Positions 12,150 to 23,967 of a DNA stretch of 64,000 nucleotides are shown here, one piece after another. Under the pieces are notes generated by a model. That model did no database searches and was not told where the DNA came from. It saw only the letters and a list, made by a program, of their open reading frames with translations. The stretch covers positions 4,030,001 to 4,094,000 of the forward strand of contig JADLSH010000190.1 in NCBI GenBank assembly GCA_016169945.1, in the 5' to 3' direction. The translations under genes were made by a program, and so were the position numbers. Each line of letters starts with the position of its first letter. The first letter of the stretch is position 1. The DNA comes from Trachythela sp. YZ-2020 (taxonomy: Eukaryota; Cnidaria; Anthozoa; Malacalcyonacea; Clavulariidae).

Positions 12150-14260
12150 AGCATATAAAAAAGAAATGAATATAGATTATAGAGCTAATCCACAACATGC
12201 TCCACTCCGCACAAAACGAGTTAAGGCTTCTAAATCGCCTTGGATTTCGTCACAACTCAAGGATGAAATGCACAAAAGGGACATTCAAAAAATCAAAGCT
12301 ATTCGTTCCAACGATGCCCTAGACTGGCTTTTATTTAAAAAAATGCGTAATTCTGTTAATCAGAATATATTTCGGGCGAAAGAAACTTATTTCAAAAATA
12401 CTTTACTAACAAATAAAAGCAATCCGAAGAAGACGTGGAGCATTATTAACGAGCTTACTTCCAAAAACCAGAAAGGTTCGTATATAAATGAAATTAAGAT
12501 TGATGGTGACTTAATTCATGATTCGGGTAAAATCGCTAAAGCTTTCAACGATTATTCTCTAACAGTGGCCCGATGCTTGCTAACGAAGAAGTGAAGGCAA
12601 TCGATGTTATCTTGAGTATTTAAAATGTCAAAATGAGAACATTTCTTTCTATTTCGAAGAAATCAATTCCAGAGCAGTTTTGGTTCTCTTATCCAATCTA
12701 AACAAGTCGAAGGCAACAGGCGGTACAGGCCTAGATAAAATTTCTTCTAGATTGCTTCGAGAATGCCCCGATCTACGCTAAAGTTATTCCCATTCATAAA
12801 CGTGGAATACATAATTGCCCTGACAACTATCGTCCAATTTCCATTGTTCCTGTAGTGGCAAAGGTTTTCGAAAGAATAATTTACAATCAGTTGTCTCTAT
12901 TCTTTTCTGAAAATAATCTGTTAACTAATTGCCAGTCAGGGTTTCGTGGACTGCATTCTACTGTCACTGCTCTTCTTGAGGTCACTAACGAATGGGCTTA
13001 TAATATTGATTCTGGGAATGGAAATGCCGTTGTGTTTTTAGCCCTCAAGAAAGCATTTGACACCGTGGATCATGGGATACTATTAGGAAAACTAAATACT
13101 TATGGAGTTAATGGAATCGCGGGAAATTGGTTTCGATCATATCTAAGTCAACGTAAACAGAGATGCTATGTCAACGGTCATCTCTCGTCTATTAATCGAT
13201 TTATTCAGTGTGGAGTTCCCCAAAGTGCTATATTGGGTCCACTTCTATTCCTAATCTATATAAATGAGCTTCCTAATTGCTTGTCGCATTCTAGTGCACG
13301 AATGTTTGCTGATGACACTCACTTGACATACTCAAGTAATAATATTGATGACATTAATCACAATTTTAATGAAGATCTTGTTAGTGTCAGTGAATGGTTG
13401 ACAGCGAATAGACTTACTCTAAACCAGACCAAAACAGAATTCATATTAATTGGCTCTCGTCAAAGAATCAATACTTTTAATTCTATGCCTTCTTTGGCAC
13501 TTAAGCATATTGAAGAGAACTTGTCCTGGAATGTTCACATTGATAAACTGTGTAAAAAGGTTGCCTCCGGTATAGGTGCTCTAAAGCGAGTAAAGCCATT
13601 TGTTAATTTCTTTACATTGCAAATGATATTCAATAGTCTGGTTCAACCTTATTTCGACTATTGTTCCGTAGTCTGGGATAGCTGTGGTAGTACCCTGGCG
13701 GATAGATTACAAAAACTTCAAAATCGTGCTGCCAGGGTGTTAACTTCAGCTAGTTGCGAAACAAGTGTCCATTATTATTTGGAAAAACTTGGATGGAAAG
13801 ATTTGAAATCTCAGCGCAAAATTGCCAAGGCTACCATGGTGTATAAATCTTTAAATGGCTTAGCGCCAGATTATCTCGCACAGATGTTTACTGATCGCAG
13901 TAGCATTACGAATTATACGTTGAGAGACACCAGTGACAAATTAGCTCTGCCGCATCCTCACACCAATTACCTGAAAAATAGTTTCAGTAACAGTGGAGCG
14001 GTAGTATGGAACTCCCTCCCAACTGAAGGCCAACTGAGATGCGGCAGGCTAATATCTTATCCCAATTTAAGATGTACTACAGCAACCTTATTCGATAATT
14101 TCAAATTTTTAATTGTATATATCACGGCACTCCTGGGATATTTTATGTTTGTAAGTTTTATTAGTGTTGTGTAACTTCTGTAACTTAGTAATTTTGTATT
14201 CCTTTGTAAATCCTGATGAGTCCACCGTGACTAAATAAAGTTCACTTCATTTAATTGCAT
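12150..14260 (+). mobile_element. CR1/L2/Jockey-like LINE, 5' truncated and decayed
   Basis: A non-LTR retrotransposon ORF2 can be followed in three frames from the linker region (about 12166) to the C-terminal tail ending at 14174. It has a short 3' tail with AATAAAG near 14234. It lacks the endonuclease domain and sits inside the hAT-like element at 11985-15513. Confidence 0.85.
12166..14174 (+). pseudogene. LINE ORF2 remnant with reverse transcriptase
   Basis: The first segment (12166-12594) is the linker upstream of reverse transcriptase, with KKTWSIINELTSK. The frame then shifts: GPMLANEE continues in the next frame, and a third frame reads NKSKATGGTGLDKISS. Near 12770 a stretch before the fingers is deleted. 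The RT core is open from about 12780 to 14174, with NYRPISIVPVVAKVFE, motif A as [13 protein letters not shown], motif B as GVPQSAILGPLLF and motif C as FADDT. The first, catalytic aspartate of motif A is alanine here (GCC). The tail carries the usual WNSLP phrase. The copy is dead through the frameshifts, the deletion and the lost aspartate. Confidence 0.9.
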
Positions 14261-14340
14261 TTTTGCAAAAGTCATGTTATCAAAGTAATATGCAGTGGCA
14301 AAGCGATCAGACTATATAGAGAATAATACATGGGTGTGCA

Positions 14341-14443
14341 GAAATACCAGATGTATTTCTAGTGTTGAACATGATATCTATCGAGTGAGCGCAGCAAACA
14401 AGTGAGATATCATGTTCAACACGAGAAATAAATCTGGTATTTC
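14341..14443. repeat. Hairpin with ~39 bp arms
   Basis: GAAATACCAGATGTATTTCT at the left and its complement ending GGTATTTC at the right bracket GATATC-containing inner arms and a short spacer (14380-14403). A smaller inverted pair of GTGAGATTATC units follows at 14546-14588. Confidence 0.8.
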
Positions 14444-16244
14444 CAAGCATCCATGTGTTTTTCTGTTTATTATATAAAGGACAGTCTTTCCAAACAAAAT
14501 AAAATAAAATATCCATTTTCATAAACTTCAAAAGCGATAATCTCCACATGTGAGATTATCATAAATAATCTCACATGCGAGATTATCAGTTTTATCAGTG
14601 CTCGAAATCTCTATAAAGCACTATACTTTATATAATAAATAATGATATTAAATTTTAACTTTAAAACGTACAGTGTAAAACCATAGGTCCTACACTACTG
14701 TGCATATCTCCCAATAAAATAAATGGGAATACTTGAAATTATGAATTATATAATTTATTTTTTCGGGAGACGTTTTACAGTGTAATACATAAGTAATATC
14801 CGGACTGTCCTTTCACCTAATACAGCTATTTCATTAAGGTTGTCCCTCAACCCACACCCACAATCCAAGTGCAAAGAGCATGGCTTTAAATATTCTTAGC
14901 AGTTTACTGGTATTTATGAGACTGTGAATATAGCTGCATTCTATTTTGCAATTCCTGGATGAAGACATATACATTTCTACTCTAGGATTGCACCTAAATT
15001 GGCGATAAAACATTCAGAAATTTGCTAACTAGCGACTAAGGGGTATCTCGTCCTGTCCTATCTCTTCGTCATGAAAATAGTTCTCCACCTAGCTGGTGAT
15101 AGTCAGCATATTTTTGCATATGAAGAGAACAAGGCTTGATTGATAATTAAAAGTATCACTTAGCTTTCGCATCGAATTTTGTCGCTAACAAATCACGTAG
15201 TACAGTGTTTCCATAAATTATTTCCTTGCAAAAAAATTGTTGGAAATTGAGCTTGAAACGGGTATTGACAGAGCAATTGATGCTGTTTAGTGGCAATACA
15301 TGCCCTGATTTTAACGACACAATATGTATATCAATGAGAAATCGTAAAGACTCGTAAAGGACTTGACCTAAATATCCAAGTCCTAACGAGTCAAGTCCGA
15401 GTCTAAGAGCCCGAGTCCATTGATATCGAGTCCAAGTACAATGTGTTCAAGTCCGAGTCATACCCTCAAGTCCGGACTCGAGTCCAAGTCCAGACTCGAG
15501 TACTACAACACTGGTCAAGGCATAAAATTAGTTGATTACGAAGTACTCCAAGGGACCACTGACCGAGTCAATCAGTCAAAAGGAGTGGTCAAATGCCAGA
15601 CGGGGTGGGGACGGTTTCACGTCAAATTCCCGCCTGTATGGAATTACACTCTGGTCAAATCCCGGGGGTTCACCCAGGGGGGGATGTTCGAAGTTGGAAT
15701 TGACTCATGCATTAGGGGACGAAACGACCATATATGAAATAAACAGCCGCTAATACTAGCTACGCACAATTTAATTTTGATTTAATAAATTTCCCCCTTT
15801 GGAAGAGTCCTCAACCCCCTCTGAAAGTGTATTTTTACACTTTAATCCCTCTGGAAACAGCAATTTTCTCGCATTTTCTTGAATTACCGTCTGGAAAAAT
15901 TGAGTAATTTACCCCCTTGGAAATGGAGGTCCTCGACACGGGGGGTGCGAGTATTAAATATAAATAGCCCAATTGACATAAATACGTACGCCAACTTTCC
16001 TTAATAACTCGAGTTTTAGACATGCTAAAACAACAAACTATACACCAAAATGCTCCTCGTTGTTCACGGATTCTAGCGAGATATAGTTTGCCTTATAACT
16101 TACCATATTTCGCAAGACATAAGCGAAAACCTCTGGCGAAAACGACACTTCGATGAAATTGTATCTGTGATGAAATCCAAGCTGCCATTCAAAATCAGTG
16201 CTTCCACTTTCCAAAATGAATATTTCCATTTTTTGTCCTGAATT

Positions 16245-16580
16245 ATGTGCGATGCATCGCACAAATTAGCATATACCATGACTTACAATGATTGTAGTGT
16301 GGTTCTCATGTACGGTTGTGCGAAAAATCGCACAAATTAGCATACGATGACTTACAGTGATTGTAGTGTGGTTGTCATAATTATGCGGTTGCGCGATGCA
16401 TCGCACAAATTAGCATATACCATGACTTAAAATGATTGTAGTGTGGTTGTCGTGTGCGGTTGTGCGATGCATCGCACAAATTAGCATACTATGACTTACA
16501 GTGATTGTAGTGTGGTTGTCATGTGCGGTTGTGCTATGCAAATTAGCATGCCATGACTTACAGTAATGGTAGTATTTTTA
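16245..16580. repeat. Tandem repeat, ~70 bp unit, about 4.5 copies
   Basis: The phrase CGCACAAATTAGCATA recurs near 16258, 16329, 16402 and 16472, with a shortened form near 16537. Each is followed by ATGACTTACA and GATTGTAGTGTGGTTGTC. Short GATGCATCGC palindromes mark the unit joints. The array lies inside the insertion that separates copy A from copy B of the segmental duplication. Confidence 0.85.
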
Positions 16581-16833
16581 TAATGGTGAAATTAAGTTGA
16601 ATATTTCTCAAAATAGCCTATTGTGCGCAAAATATTCACCTGGGTGGGTGTTCAATTTTATAACTCTGACGGTCTAATACGGCCGTGATACTCAGGTCTA
16701 ATGTTTGTCAGGAGAATTTGATTTGACAGGTATTAATAATCTGGTCAGCCAATCATGTTCGACTAGCCTCGCGTTGATTGGCTGAGCGAATTGAAACCAC
16801 AAACATTGAAGTTTCACGTACAATTTTTTTTAT

Positions 16834-16883
16834 CAATCTCGTACCCAGAGCCCTGCGATCCTTTTCGCTCTGGGTACGAGATT
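16834..16883. repeat. Hairpin CAATCTCGTACCCAGAGC
   Basis: Two perfect 18 bp arms (16834-16851 and 16866-16883) surround a 14 bp loop. This looks like one end of a dispersed inverted-repeat family. Confidence 0.75.
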
Positions 16884-17637
16884 GTGTTTTTATCTGTAGC
16901 TGTTCGTTCTTAGTTCCTAACGACGGTACATTTGCGCATTTGAACATATACTATATATAGCATGTTAATTTGCGCAATATAAATCTTATTATTATTACAC
17001 ACTCTGGTACCACACGATGACACGAGCAGTGGACACGAGTTCGTTCAACTGAGCCTGCTAAGTACTAATTTGAAAATCCGCGGCTTCAACGTACAAAATA
17101 CTTCATGTAGCATTCTAACAAGCTCACTTAACTGTGCACGTGTGATCGTCACAGCCTGCGTGAGAAAAATATAATCAGGATATAATGGAACAGATTGCGT
17201 GACTGTGTTATATATATACACTTTTAGCTTATTTGTCAATATTTTGAATATTCTACATTTTCCTTCGAATTTTCTTCGTTTTTCTGGGATTTCCTTCAAA
17301 TTTCCTTAAATTTTCAATCATTTTGTCAAAATTTCCTTTCAAAAGGAAATTTCCTTCAAAGTGGAACCACTATAATCAAAATGGCGGATCATGTAACATG
17401 ACGTAATATTCTCGCGTGACTGCAAGGGCCGAATAGGGTCGCGATGAATGATAATTGGACTAAAAATAGGGAAACAAAGTACACCTTTGCGTCCTTATAA
17501 CCATCTTCATGTACCAATGAATTCGGAGATGCAACATCTACCCCCGAGCTTAGGTAATTGTTTCCTACCATTTCAAAATATTAAAATACTTCTAAGAGCT
17601 CGAAAGCTCGTTGGTCAGAGCGACGGTATGTTAAAAT

Positions 17638-17955
17638 ACTGACCCCAAAAATTATTTTTGAATATGTGTAATATCTGTATCATTCTGAGACGAAATGTAA
17701 TATATCTTTATAGTAAAAATCCTCATCTTGATCAACTTTTTCACTGTCAAAGTTTCCGGATATGATGTCATTAGATGAATTTTAGCATAAAAAACAAAGG
17801 AAAACTAATTTACAATTCACCTAATGACATCATATCCGGTACCTTTGACAGTGGAAAGTTCATCAAGATGAGGATTTTTGCTATAAAGATATATTACATT
17901 TCTTCTCAGAATGATACAAATATTACACATAAAATATAATTTTGGGGGTTAGTGA
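17638..17955. mobile_element. Fold-back MITE, copy A (~318 bp)
   Basis: Nearly the whole element is an imperfect inverted repeat. ACTGACCCCAAAAATTA at the left pairs with TAATTTTGGGGGTTAGTG at the right, and long inner arms share CCTCATCTTGATCAACTTT and TAATGACATCATATCCGG around a ~50 bp centre. A second copy lies at 34866-35147. Confidence 0.8.
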
Positions 17956-18012
17956 CACATTAAGCTAGAGGGAGTACTAGAGATCTTCGGTTCGGCTGGG
18001 ACATTCAGAAAT

Positions 18013-18531
18013 TACCACTTTCCAATCCTCCTACTACAACCGTATTGTCAAAAGCTGGAACATTGTATGTCAAGAAGTATCTTTTGACAGTTTCTCTAGT
18101 CCTAGTACTTTTAAATCTTATCTCAAGCGCAAATATTCAGTCTTAGTTAATTCTATTTATGACGTGGACATGTCTTGTACGTGGTCTTTGAGTAGGGACT
18201 GTCCTTGCCACAGGACCTAACTAGTTATTAACATTAATTGATGTATATTAATTAATGTGTAGCATTGTAATACCACAGTAACATAATTTGATATAGGCAT
18301 AATACAGCATTATACTATTACTAACACAGTAATTACTGTTACTAACACATTATACGATTTATTAACACAGTAATTTTTCACTAAGTTTGGGCAGGCGCCT
18401 TGCATGGTTCTTACAGTCCCGTTTGCGCCTCGCCCATTTAGGGTCTTTGTTTTACCTGTTTAAGTATATTTAATTATATAACTCTTTGTAAATATACTTT
18501 AGTGGACCCTAATAAAGACAATAATATAAAT
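18013..18531 (+). mobile_element. 5'-truncated LINE 3' end
   Basis: The frame to the stop at 18218-18220 reads as the C-terminal tail of a LINE ORF2: YYNRIVKSWN, then PSTFKSYLKRK, ending CTWSLSRDCPCHRT. An untranslated tail with TAATAAAGACA follows. The insertion is flanked by AAAT on both sides. The duplicate locus near 35200 reads straight through CAGAAATGAACTT without it, which gives an empty site. Confidence 0.88.
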
Positions 18532-18660
18532 GAACTTTTCAGCAAGTGATTACGAGCAAATAAACTACAATTCTGGTTTGATCAGCCTAGCTACATAATC
18601 CCACATAACAAAGTTGAACATAATCCCGATCCAGACCAATCACATCCGACATGATCGAAC

Positions 18661-18976
18661 ACCAGTTGTTCCGTCAGTAAATATGGCGCTAAGTTCGAAA
18701 CGTCCGTATGTCTTCGGGGCGGGAGCAACCAAACCGCGATACGGACTTTGAGAAAGTCTAATAAGCCAATTCGGAGTTTCGACTACGTTCTGCGTCGGGA
18801 TAAAATTGCAGTTGATTCAAAATGATGCGTTCTGCGTCGGGATAAAATTGCAGTTGAATTCACCGATGAGATTGCGTTAACTTCAACTCATTAGCGGTAT
18901 AGTTATGCTGTTATGAAGTTGTTAATGAATTCAATAGAAGCACTGTAGGCAGTATCTCAGTGGTCTACAAAATATA
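18661..18976. other. No gene; short direct repeat
   Basis: The phrase TGCGTCGGGATAAAATTGCA occurs twice, about 41 bp apart (18790 and 18831). It occurs once inverted near 35993-36017. Nothing else is recognisable. Confidence 0.6.
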
Positions 18977-19322
18977 TACCGTAACCGCCCTAAGGGGGGG
19001 GGGGGCTTATTTATTCAGGCACCTTTGAACGGGGTTATTGGAGAGAGGGGGCCTATTTGAAAGGGGGCTTATTTATTTTTCCGTAAAATGATAAGATAAT
19101 TTTGTTCAAGCAGGGTACAATATGTAAAAATTAAAAAATCTTATCAAAACACTTGTGTTTTTGTGTGAATGGAGAAGGGGGAGGGGAGCGTATTAGAGGG
19201 GGGGGGCGTATTAGAGGGGGCTTATTAGAGAGGGGAGCTTAATACATTTCGTCATTTAAAAAAGTGGGCTTACTAGAGAGGGGGGCTTATTAAAGAGGGG
19301 CGCTTATTAAAGAGTTACGGTA
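18977..19322. mobile_element. MITE with TACCGTAAC termini and G-rich interior
   Basis: TACCGTAACCGCCCTAAG at the left pairs imperfectly with TTAAAGAGTTACGGTA at the right. The interior repeats GGGGGCTTATTA-type phrases many times. A shorter relative lies at 60043-60159. Confidence 0.7.
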
Positions 19323-20260
19323 CCTTGAAAGTCTCGTACATAAGACAGAGAGTTCGTCCATTCTCGTTTACTGAAAATTATCAATAGCAAACTGTTTGAT
19401 TTCTTGAAACAATATATTGTAATGAATTCAAATATACACGATTCAAATATAAAGCATGCGTTACTGCTACAAACAATATAGAATGTAATATTAATTATAT
19501 ATACTGACTAAGCAATTTTTTGTCCATTTTACATTTGATGTTCATAATTGACGTCTAATTCTAATACTAACAAAAAAAGACCCTAAGATTTAGTCTTCAA
19601 AGGGTCCCGGTTTTGGGCTAATATATTTATTACCTTTCAGGTTATAATCATTTATAATAATTATCTAAAATTTTACTATTTATTTCTTGCTGCCATGTCT
19701 TTTCTAGCACTATGACACAATATAAGATATAAGAAGGTAAAATTATTTGAGAGGCGTCAGAATGCGAGACGAATGGAGGCTAAAGTCAGACAAGGCTTCA
19801 CTTTTGAAAACTCAAGTTTTGATGAGGCAGTCATACTGATACAGAAAATTTACACTTAATGATGACAACGATTATTTAATAAAAATAATATCAAAATTTT
19901 GTTCTTGCAAAATATATGTGAAAGTGAGGAACTCTTGTCACTTCTAACACCCCTCATTCTTTGTTTTGATATTCATTATCAGAGAATCACTTCAATAAAA
20001 TTGTAGGAAGTTAAAAGATCATGTAGTATTATATGCTTTGAAAATTAATTCAATAAAAGAAAGTTTCACATAATGTTCTTAGTTATTTACTTTTTACCAA
20101 CATTCTTCAACCACCTTGGGACACAGTGACACTTCTTTTCGTATAGTAGTAGTTCCTTGCAAAATTTTCTAGTTCTTCGATGTTATGTATCTAAGAACTT
20201 TTCCTGTGTACAACAGCACTACAATCGCAGCACAAACCTTGCTTGAACCTGATCCAGAAA
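19323..20260. other. No gene seen
   Basis: AT-rich sequence without a recognisable frame or repeat. It lies upstream of the possible secreted-protein gene and could hold its promoter, but no motif stands out. Confidence 0.5.
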
Positions 20261-22269
20261 ATGCTACTAAAAGCTTTCAAATCAGTTTGCACTTCGAATC
20301 CTTACATGGTATTGGTGTTGTTATTATTAAGATGTTCTTCCGTAACTTTCGAAGAAGCAGATAAGATAGTTCAAACCAGTACAGATCCAGTTGGTGTCAA
20401 GGAGCATGAGGTATAACGCCGTTGTAAAACTATATAGTGTTTGCTTTCCATAAAGTAACCGTTCATTTTGTGGATTAATTCTAAATCAGGAACCGACCCA
20501 TGATGCTCGAGGCATGTTTCTTAAATTTCTCCAATAATTACAAACGTTATTCTCGTTTAGTCTTTAATCTTCGACTGGAACATTGAGAATTTTGCACAAT
20601 CACATTAAGTCGGTTTAATATATTTCGATTTCACGTTGGTTTACGAGCGTGGCATGACCACAGTATCTATGTTCGGTTAGACAATGAATTGAAGGTGTAC
20701 AGATTTTGTCGATGATAAGGACCTGGTTGCTTTACAGACTTCCAGTTTTTGTTAGTAGTATATCAAGTATTCATTCATTGTTTCTCATTTCTTTATTACG
20801 CCAGGGTAATATACGAATAAAAGACATTTGTTTATCTTTCATCAGGTCTAATACAGGAGCACGAGGTTGACGTTTCGTTTATAGCATTCACAATGCCATG
20901 AATGTCCCACTAAGTCGCAGGATGTCGGTTAAATTAAACGGTATTTTTCACAAATATAATACAAAATACTGAGATATATCATAAGTTATAAGAGATGCTT
21001 TCAGCGTCACAAGTTCAGATCCATCCTGATTCCATTTCAAGACTGCGTTTCTCATAGTATTCCGTTGAAGAATTATTGACCGATCTTTTTCTGTTAAGTG
21101 ACATATTTTGCAGATAATAAGGACGTATTTTCTTCCCAGATGTTCGCACAATAAATTAAGTCACGGTTATACGCTTTGGCGTCCATTTGTATAGTGTGCA
21201 TCAGCAGTTGAATGATTTTTATGTCTTTCTTCATTACGGGTACATACGAATATAATACGCGTGTTCTTTCATCAATCCAAGACAGTAGCACCAGGTTGGC
21301 GTTTTGCTTATGCCATATATTTTGCTTCATATTGTTTGATATCATGGTCCACTAGGTTTTAGAATGTTGGTCGAAGTTCAATGTTATATTTTTACAAATA
21401 CAGAACTAAGTGGTGAGCTATAGCACAGACTAAAAGTTAGATGCTCACTACGTTATCGTTGAAAGTGAATTCAAATTCATGATTTTACTATCTTAACTTA
21501 GTGTTTCTGCTAAAAGTTTAAACAAACTTACTTGAAAACGTAATCACCTTATCAAAACATACGTACATTTTGCTGGTAATTTATTGTTTAATTCGCAATA
21601 GGAAATTGCTCTATTTTTGCTTAAAATATGATTCTATGTTTAGCCAGTGCCAAGATGGAGCATTTTCAAGTATCGCTTTGAAATCCTCGTGAAAGTAACG
21701 ATGTTTTTGAGGAAATAATTTATGTAAACCATTAATTTTACAAAGATGTTTGGTTTGTTATATGGAAATACATGAAATAATCCCGAATCAAATAACATCA
21801 AATCACAGACCAACAATTAATTTGATAAATGATTTTAGGTTATTTCTTCTAAGATAAGTTTACTTAAACTTTCTTGAGATTGGTAGCTGCACAAAAACTA
21901 AAAAGAAATTGAAAACTGCATATTTGCATAAACGGTGAAAATTCTGCAAACTAACACCAATACTACTCAACATTTCCAGACTATAGAATCAGATACGAAG
22001 ACCGCCAGTATATCAAAGAAATGTTGAATAAGAAAAGTGTTATATAATAGCGGCTGCATGCAGGAATTAAATATATAGATACTGCCAAATGCATTTTCAA
22101 ACTCATAGAAATAATTAATTTTATGCTTTTTAAGGAACTGGTTCGAGAGAAAAGTTCACCCGGAATAGCCAGCCAGCAAATACTCTCTTATCTTCAAGAA
22201 TCTGCACATACGTTATGGGACACACAATTACATCGCTGGATAGAAAAAACAGAAGCATTTCAAATATAA
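20261..22269 (+). CDS. Possible two-exon gene for a small secreted protein
   Basis: Proposed exon 1 is 20261-20410 (50 codons) and exon 2 is 22135-22269 (44 codons plus TAA), giving 94 residues. Exon 1 encodes a signal-peptide-like start: a second ATG at codon 16 begins MVLVLLLLRCSSVTFEEAD, a hydrophobic core with a likely cleavage site near C-S-S. Exon 1 ends GAG/GTATAA (a weak donor, with an in-frame stop just after it), and exon 2 begins after TTTTTAAG. Both junctions are phase 0. Exon 2 is charged and helix-prone (ASQQILSYLQESAHTLWD). I recognise no family. It could be a secreted peptide or a chance pair of open frames. Confidence 0.4.
20690..21420. repeat. Old direct duplication of a ~260-400 bp segment
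   Basis: The stretch 20710-20960 and the stretch 21115-21405 share dispersed matches in order: GATAATAAGGAC-like, TTATTACG, ATACGAATA, TCTTTCATCA, GCACGAGGTTGACGTTT versus GCACCAGGTTGGCGTTT. They have diverged considerably. Minus-strand frames in the younger copy are open for 60-80 codons but are not conserved in the other. Confidence 0.5.
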
Positions 22270-23029
22270 CTACAATGCAAACCAATGATATATTTTACAA
22301 CCATTAAGATTGAAGAAAACAGAGTATTTGCTGGGTTGCGTATTGTTCGATATTGAAAATATATCTTTTTGCATCACAGATGGACTTTCATCTGACATTT
22401 CAAGGAAGTTGCATGCGATGAAAATCGAGTAAGCTGAAGGGTTTTTATACTGACAACAAAATGCCGTGATATGTTTGAAATATGCAGCAAGCCGGATAGC
22501 CAGATCTCGCGCCCCGGTGCCCATGCACCAACATTCGAGGAATGAGCGAGCGACCATAATGACGCCAGGTAACAGAGATTAAAACACAATTCGAATACAA
22601 AATTGATATACTTACGTCTAGCCGATAGTTTTATTGTTCTTTGTGTTGTGCACTGATGCCAAACGTATCTTGTCCAACGCACTATCAAACTTTGGAAAAA
22701 TATCTGGTAATTAGTGAGAGAAAACGTCTGGTTATGAGGCAAAAAATGAACGAAGCATGGAGGAAAGTACTTGCATTAGACTGACGATATTACCCATAGG
22801 ACCAAGGTTTAATTACGCAATCCTCCATGATTAACAGCTTAGTTAACAACAGCGAAGGCCTCTTTATCAGAACACAATTATCAAGTATATTATATTAAAA
22901 GGTAAAGGCGATTTCAAACTCACTTAGAAATCCCGACGAACATACGACAATAGTATGTCTACTGGGTTCAGGCGAAGTAACAATAACGGAAATTTGGCGA
23001 CCCTATCATAAACATTTCATTTTCACTAA
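22270..23029. other. No gene seen
   Basis: Open minus-strand frames of 95-122 codons exist here, but they overlap each other in different frames and show no protein-like pattern. I see no repeat. Confidence 0.4.
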
Positions 23030-23620
23030 ACGATGGCTCACGTACAACTCTAAACAACACATTGAAAGCTATAAACGATATTTCGCCACTGATTTTTTCG
23101 TAGAAGCAGCCACAGAAACCAGGAAACATCGCGATTACAGAGTCTCGTCTCACACTCAACAACGATGCAAAAGTCTAAACAACATTCCGAAGCTAAACTA
23201 CATTTTCTTCTATTTTCTCGCAGTAACCACAGCAACATATTAACCTTGCTATCAGAAGGACACACAACTCTAAACAAAGCTAAAATACTTAATTCCTTCT
23301 TAGTTCCTCGCAGATTACAACTACAGCAGCCATGGGACCTTGGTATCACAAAATCTCATTCTTGCATGACTGAGAGACGGAAGTACATCTCCCAACAACA
23401 AACCCAAAGCTAACTTTTTTCTCATGAAGTAACAACTACAGATACGTGGCCACCTAGTTATCCCCAAATTTCATATTTACTCAACAGAGACACGCAACTC
23501 TGAACAGCACACTCCATGCTAAACTATATTTCTTCCATTTTCCCTGTTATCACAAAATCTCATTTACACCAAACAGTTAGGACACACACCTGACTCATAA
23601 ACTCACACTAAAAGTACTTT
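23030..23620. repeat. Diverged tandem repeat, ~125 bp unit
   Basis: Units share ACACAACTCTAAACAACACA-like starts and a later TTCTTCTATTTTCTCGCAG-like phrase. They begin near 23040, 23150, 23265 and 23490. The repeat lies just downstream of the TPR-CHAT stop codon. Identity between units is low. Confidence 0.5.
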
Positions 23621-23967
23621 CACTATTTTTTTTCTGCAATTAATAAACTCAAAGGTGAATCTCTTCTCGAGGAAAATCTCTTATCCTTTAACCTAGCCGA
23701 CTATCAAAATCAAAATTTGATACACTACTGTCTGAGTACTGATCTAACCATTCTATTAGGCAGAGCAATTTGAGCTGCCACAGTAGATAGCTATTTTAAA
23801 AGCTGGCGAGAAATAGCTCTGTCAGAAAGATTTTCTTCAACCGCATGGTAAGAATATTTCAATAAGAGCAGCTTCAAATACTGACAGAGACGACGGCATT
23901 TTAACGATACACATGATACATGCTGCAGATTTAAGAATTGCAAACTAAACAACGCTATTTATCAACT

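Larger units (their letters stand above)
11985..15513. mobile_element. hAT-like non-autonomous element, 3.5 kb
   Basis: The termini are CAGTGTTGTAGTC on the left and a matching TACTACAACACTG on the right. They are flanked by an exact 8 bp direct repeat, GTCAAGGC, at 11977-11984 and 15514-15521. Eight-base duplications and CAG-type termini are typical of the hAT superfamily. Both subterminal regions are built from AAGTCCGAGTCC-type hexamers (about 11990-12140 and 15360-15510). I see no hAT transposase; the interior holds a decayed LINE and a hairpin. Confidence 0.85.
15740..18660. repeat. Segmental duplication, copy A
   Basis: Blocks at 15740-15790, 16030-16160, 17375-17540, 17560-18012 and 18532-18660 match, in the same order and orientation, blocks at 29845-29900, 30117-30250, 30265-30382, 34800-35205 and 35206-35375. 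The two loci differ mainly by insertions: a LINE and a 70 bp tandem repeat in A, several MITEs in B. No gene was found in the shared blocks. Confidence 0.75.

Noticed and set aside
20948..21345. Minus-strand WD40-like frames (KWNQDGSELVTL)
   Set aside because: The resemblance is short, the two frames overlap out of phase, and the diverged duplicate at 20700-20960 is full of stops.
22374..22742. 122-codon minus-strand frame
   Set aside because: No protein-like pattern; it overlaps another frame of similar length.
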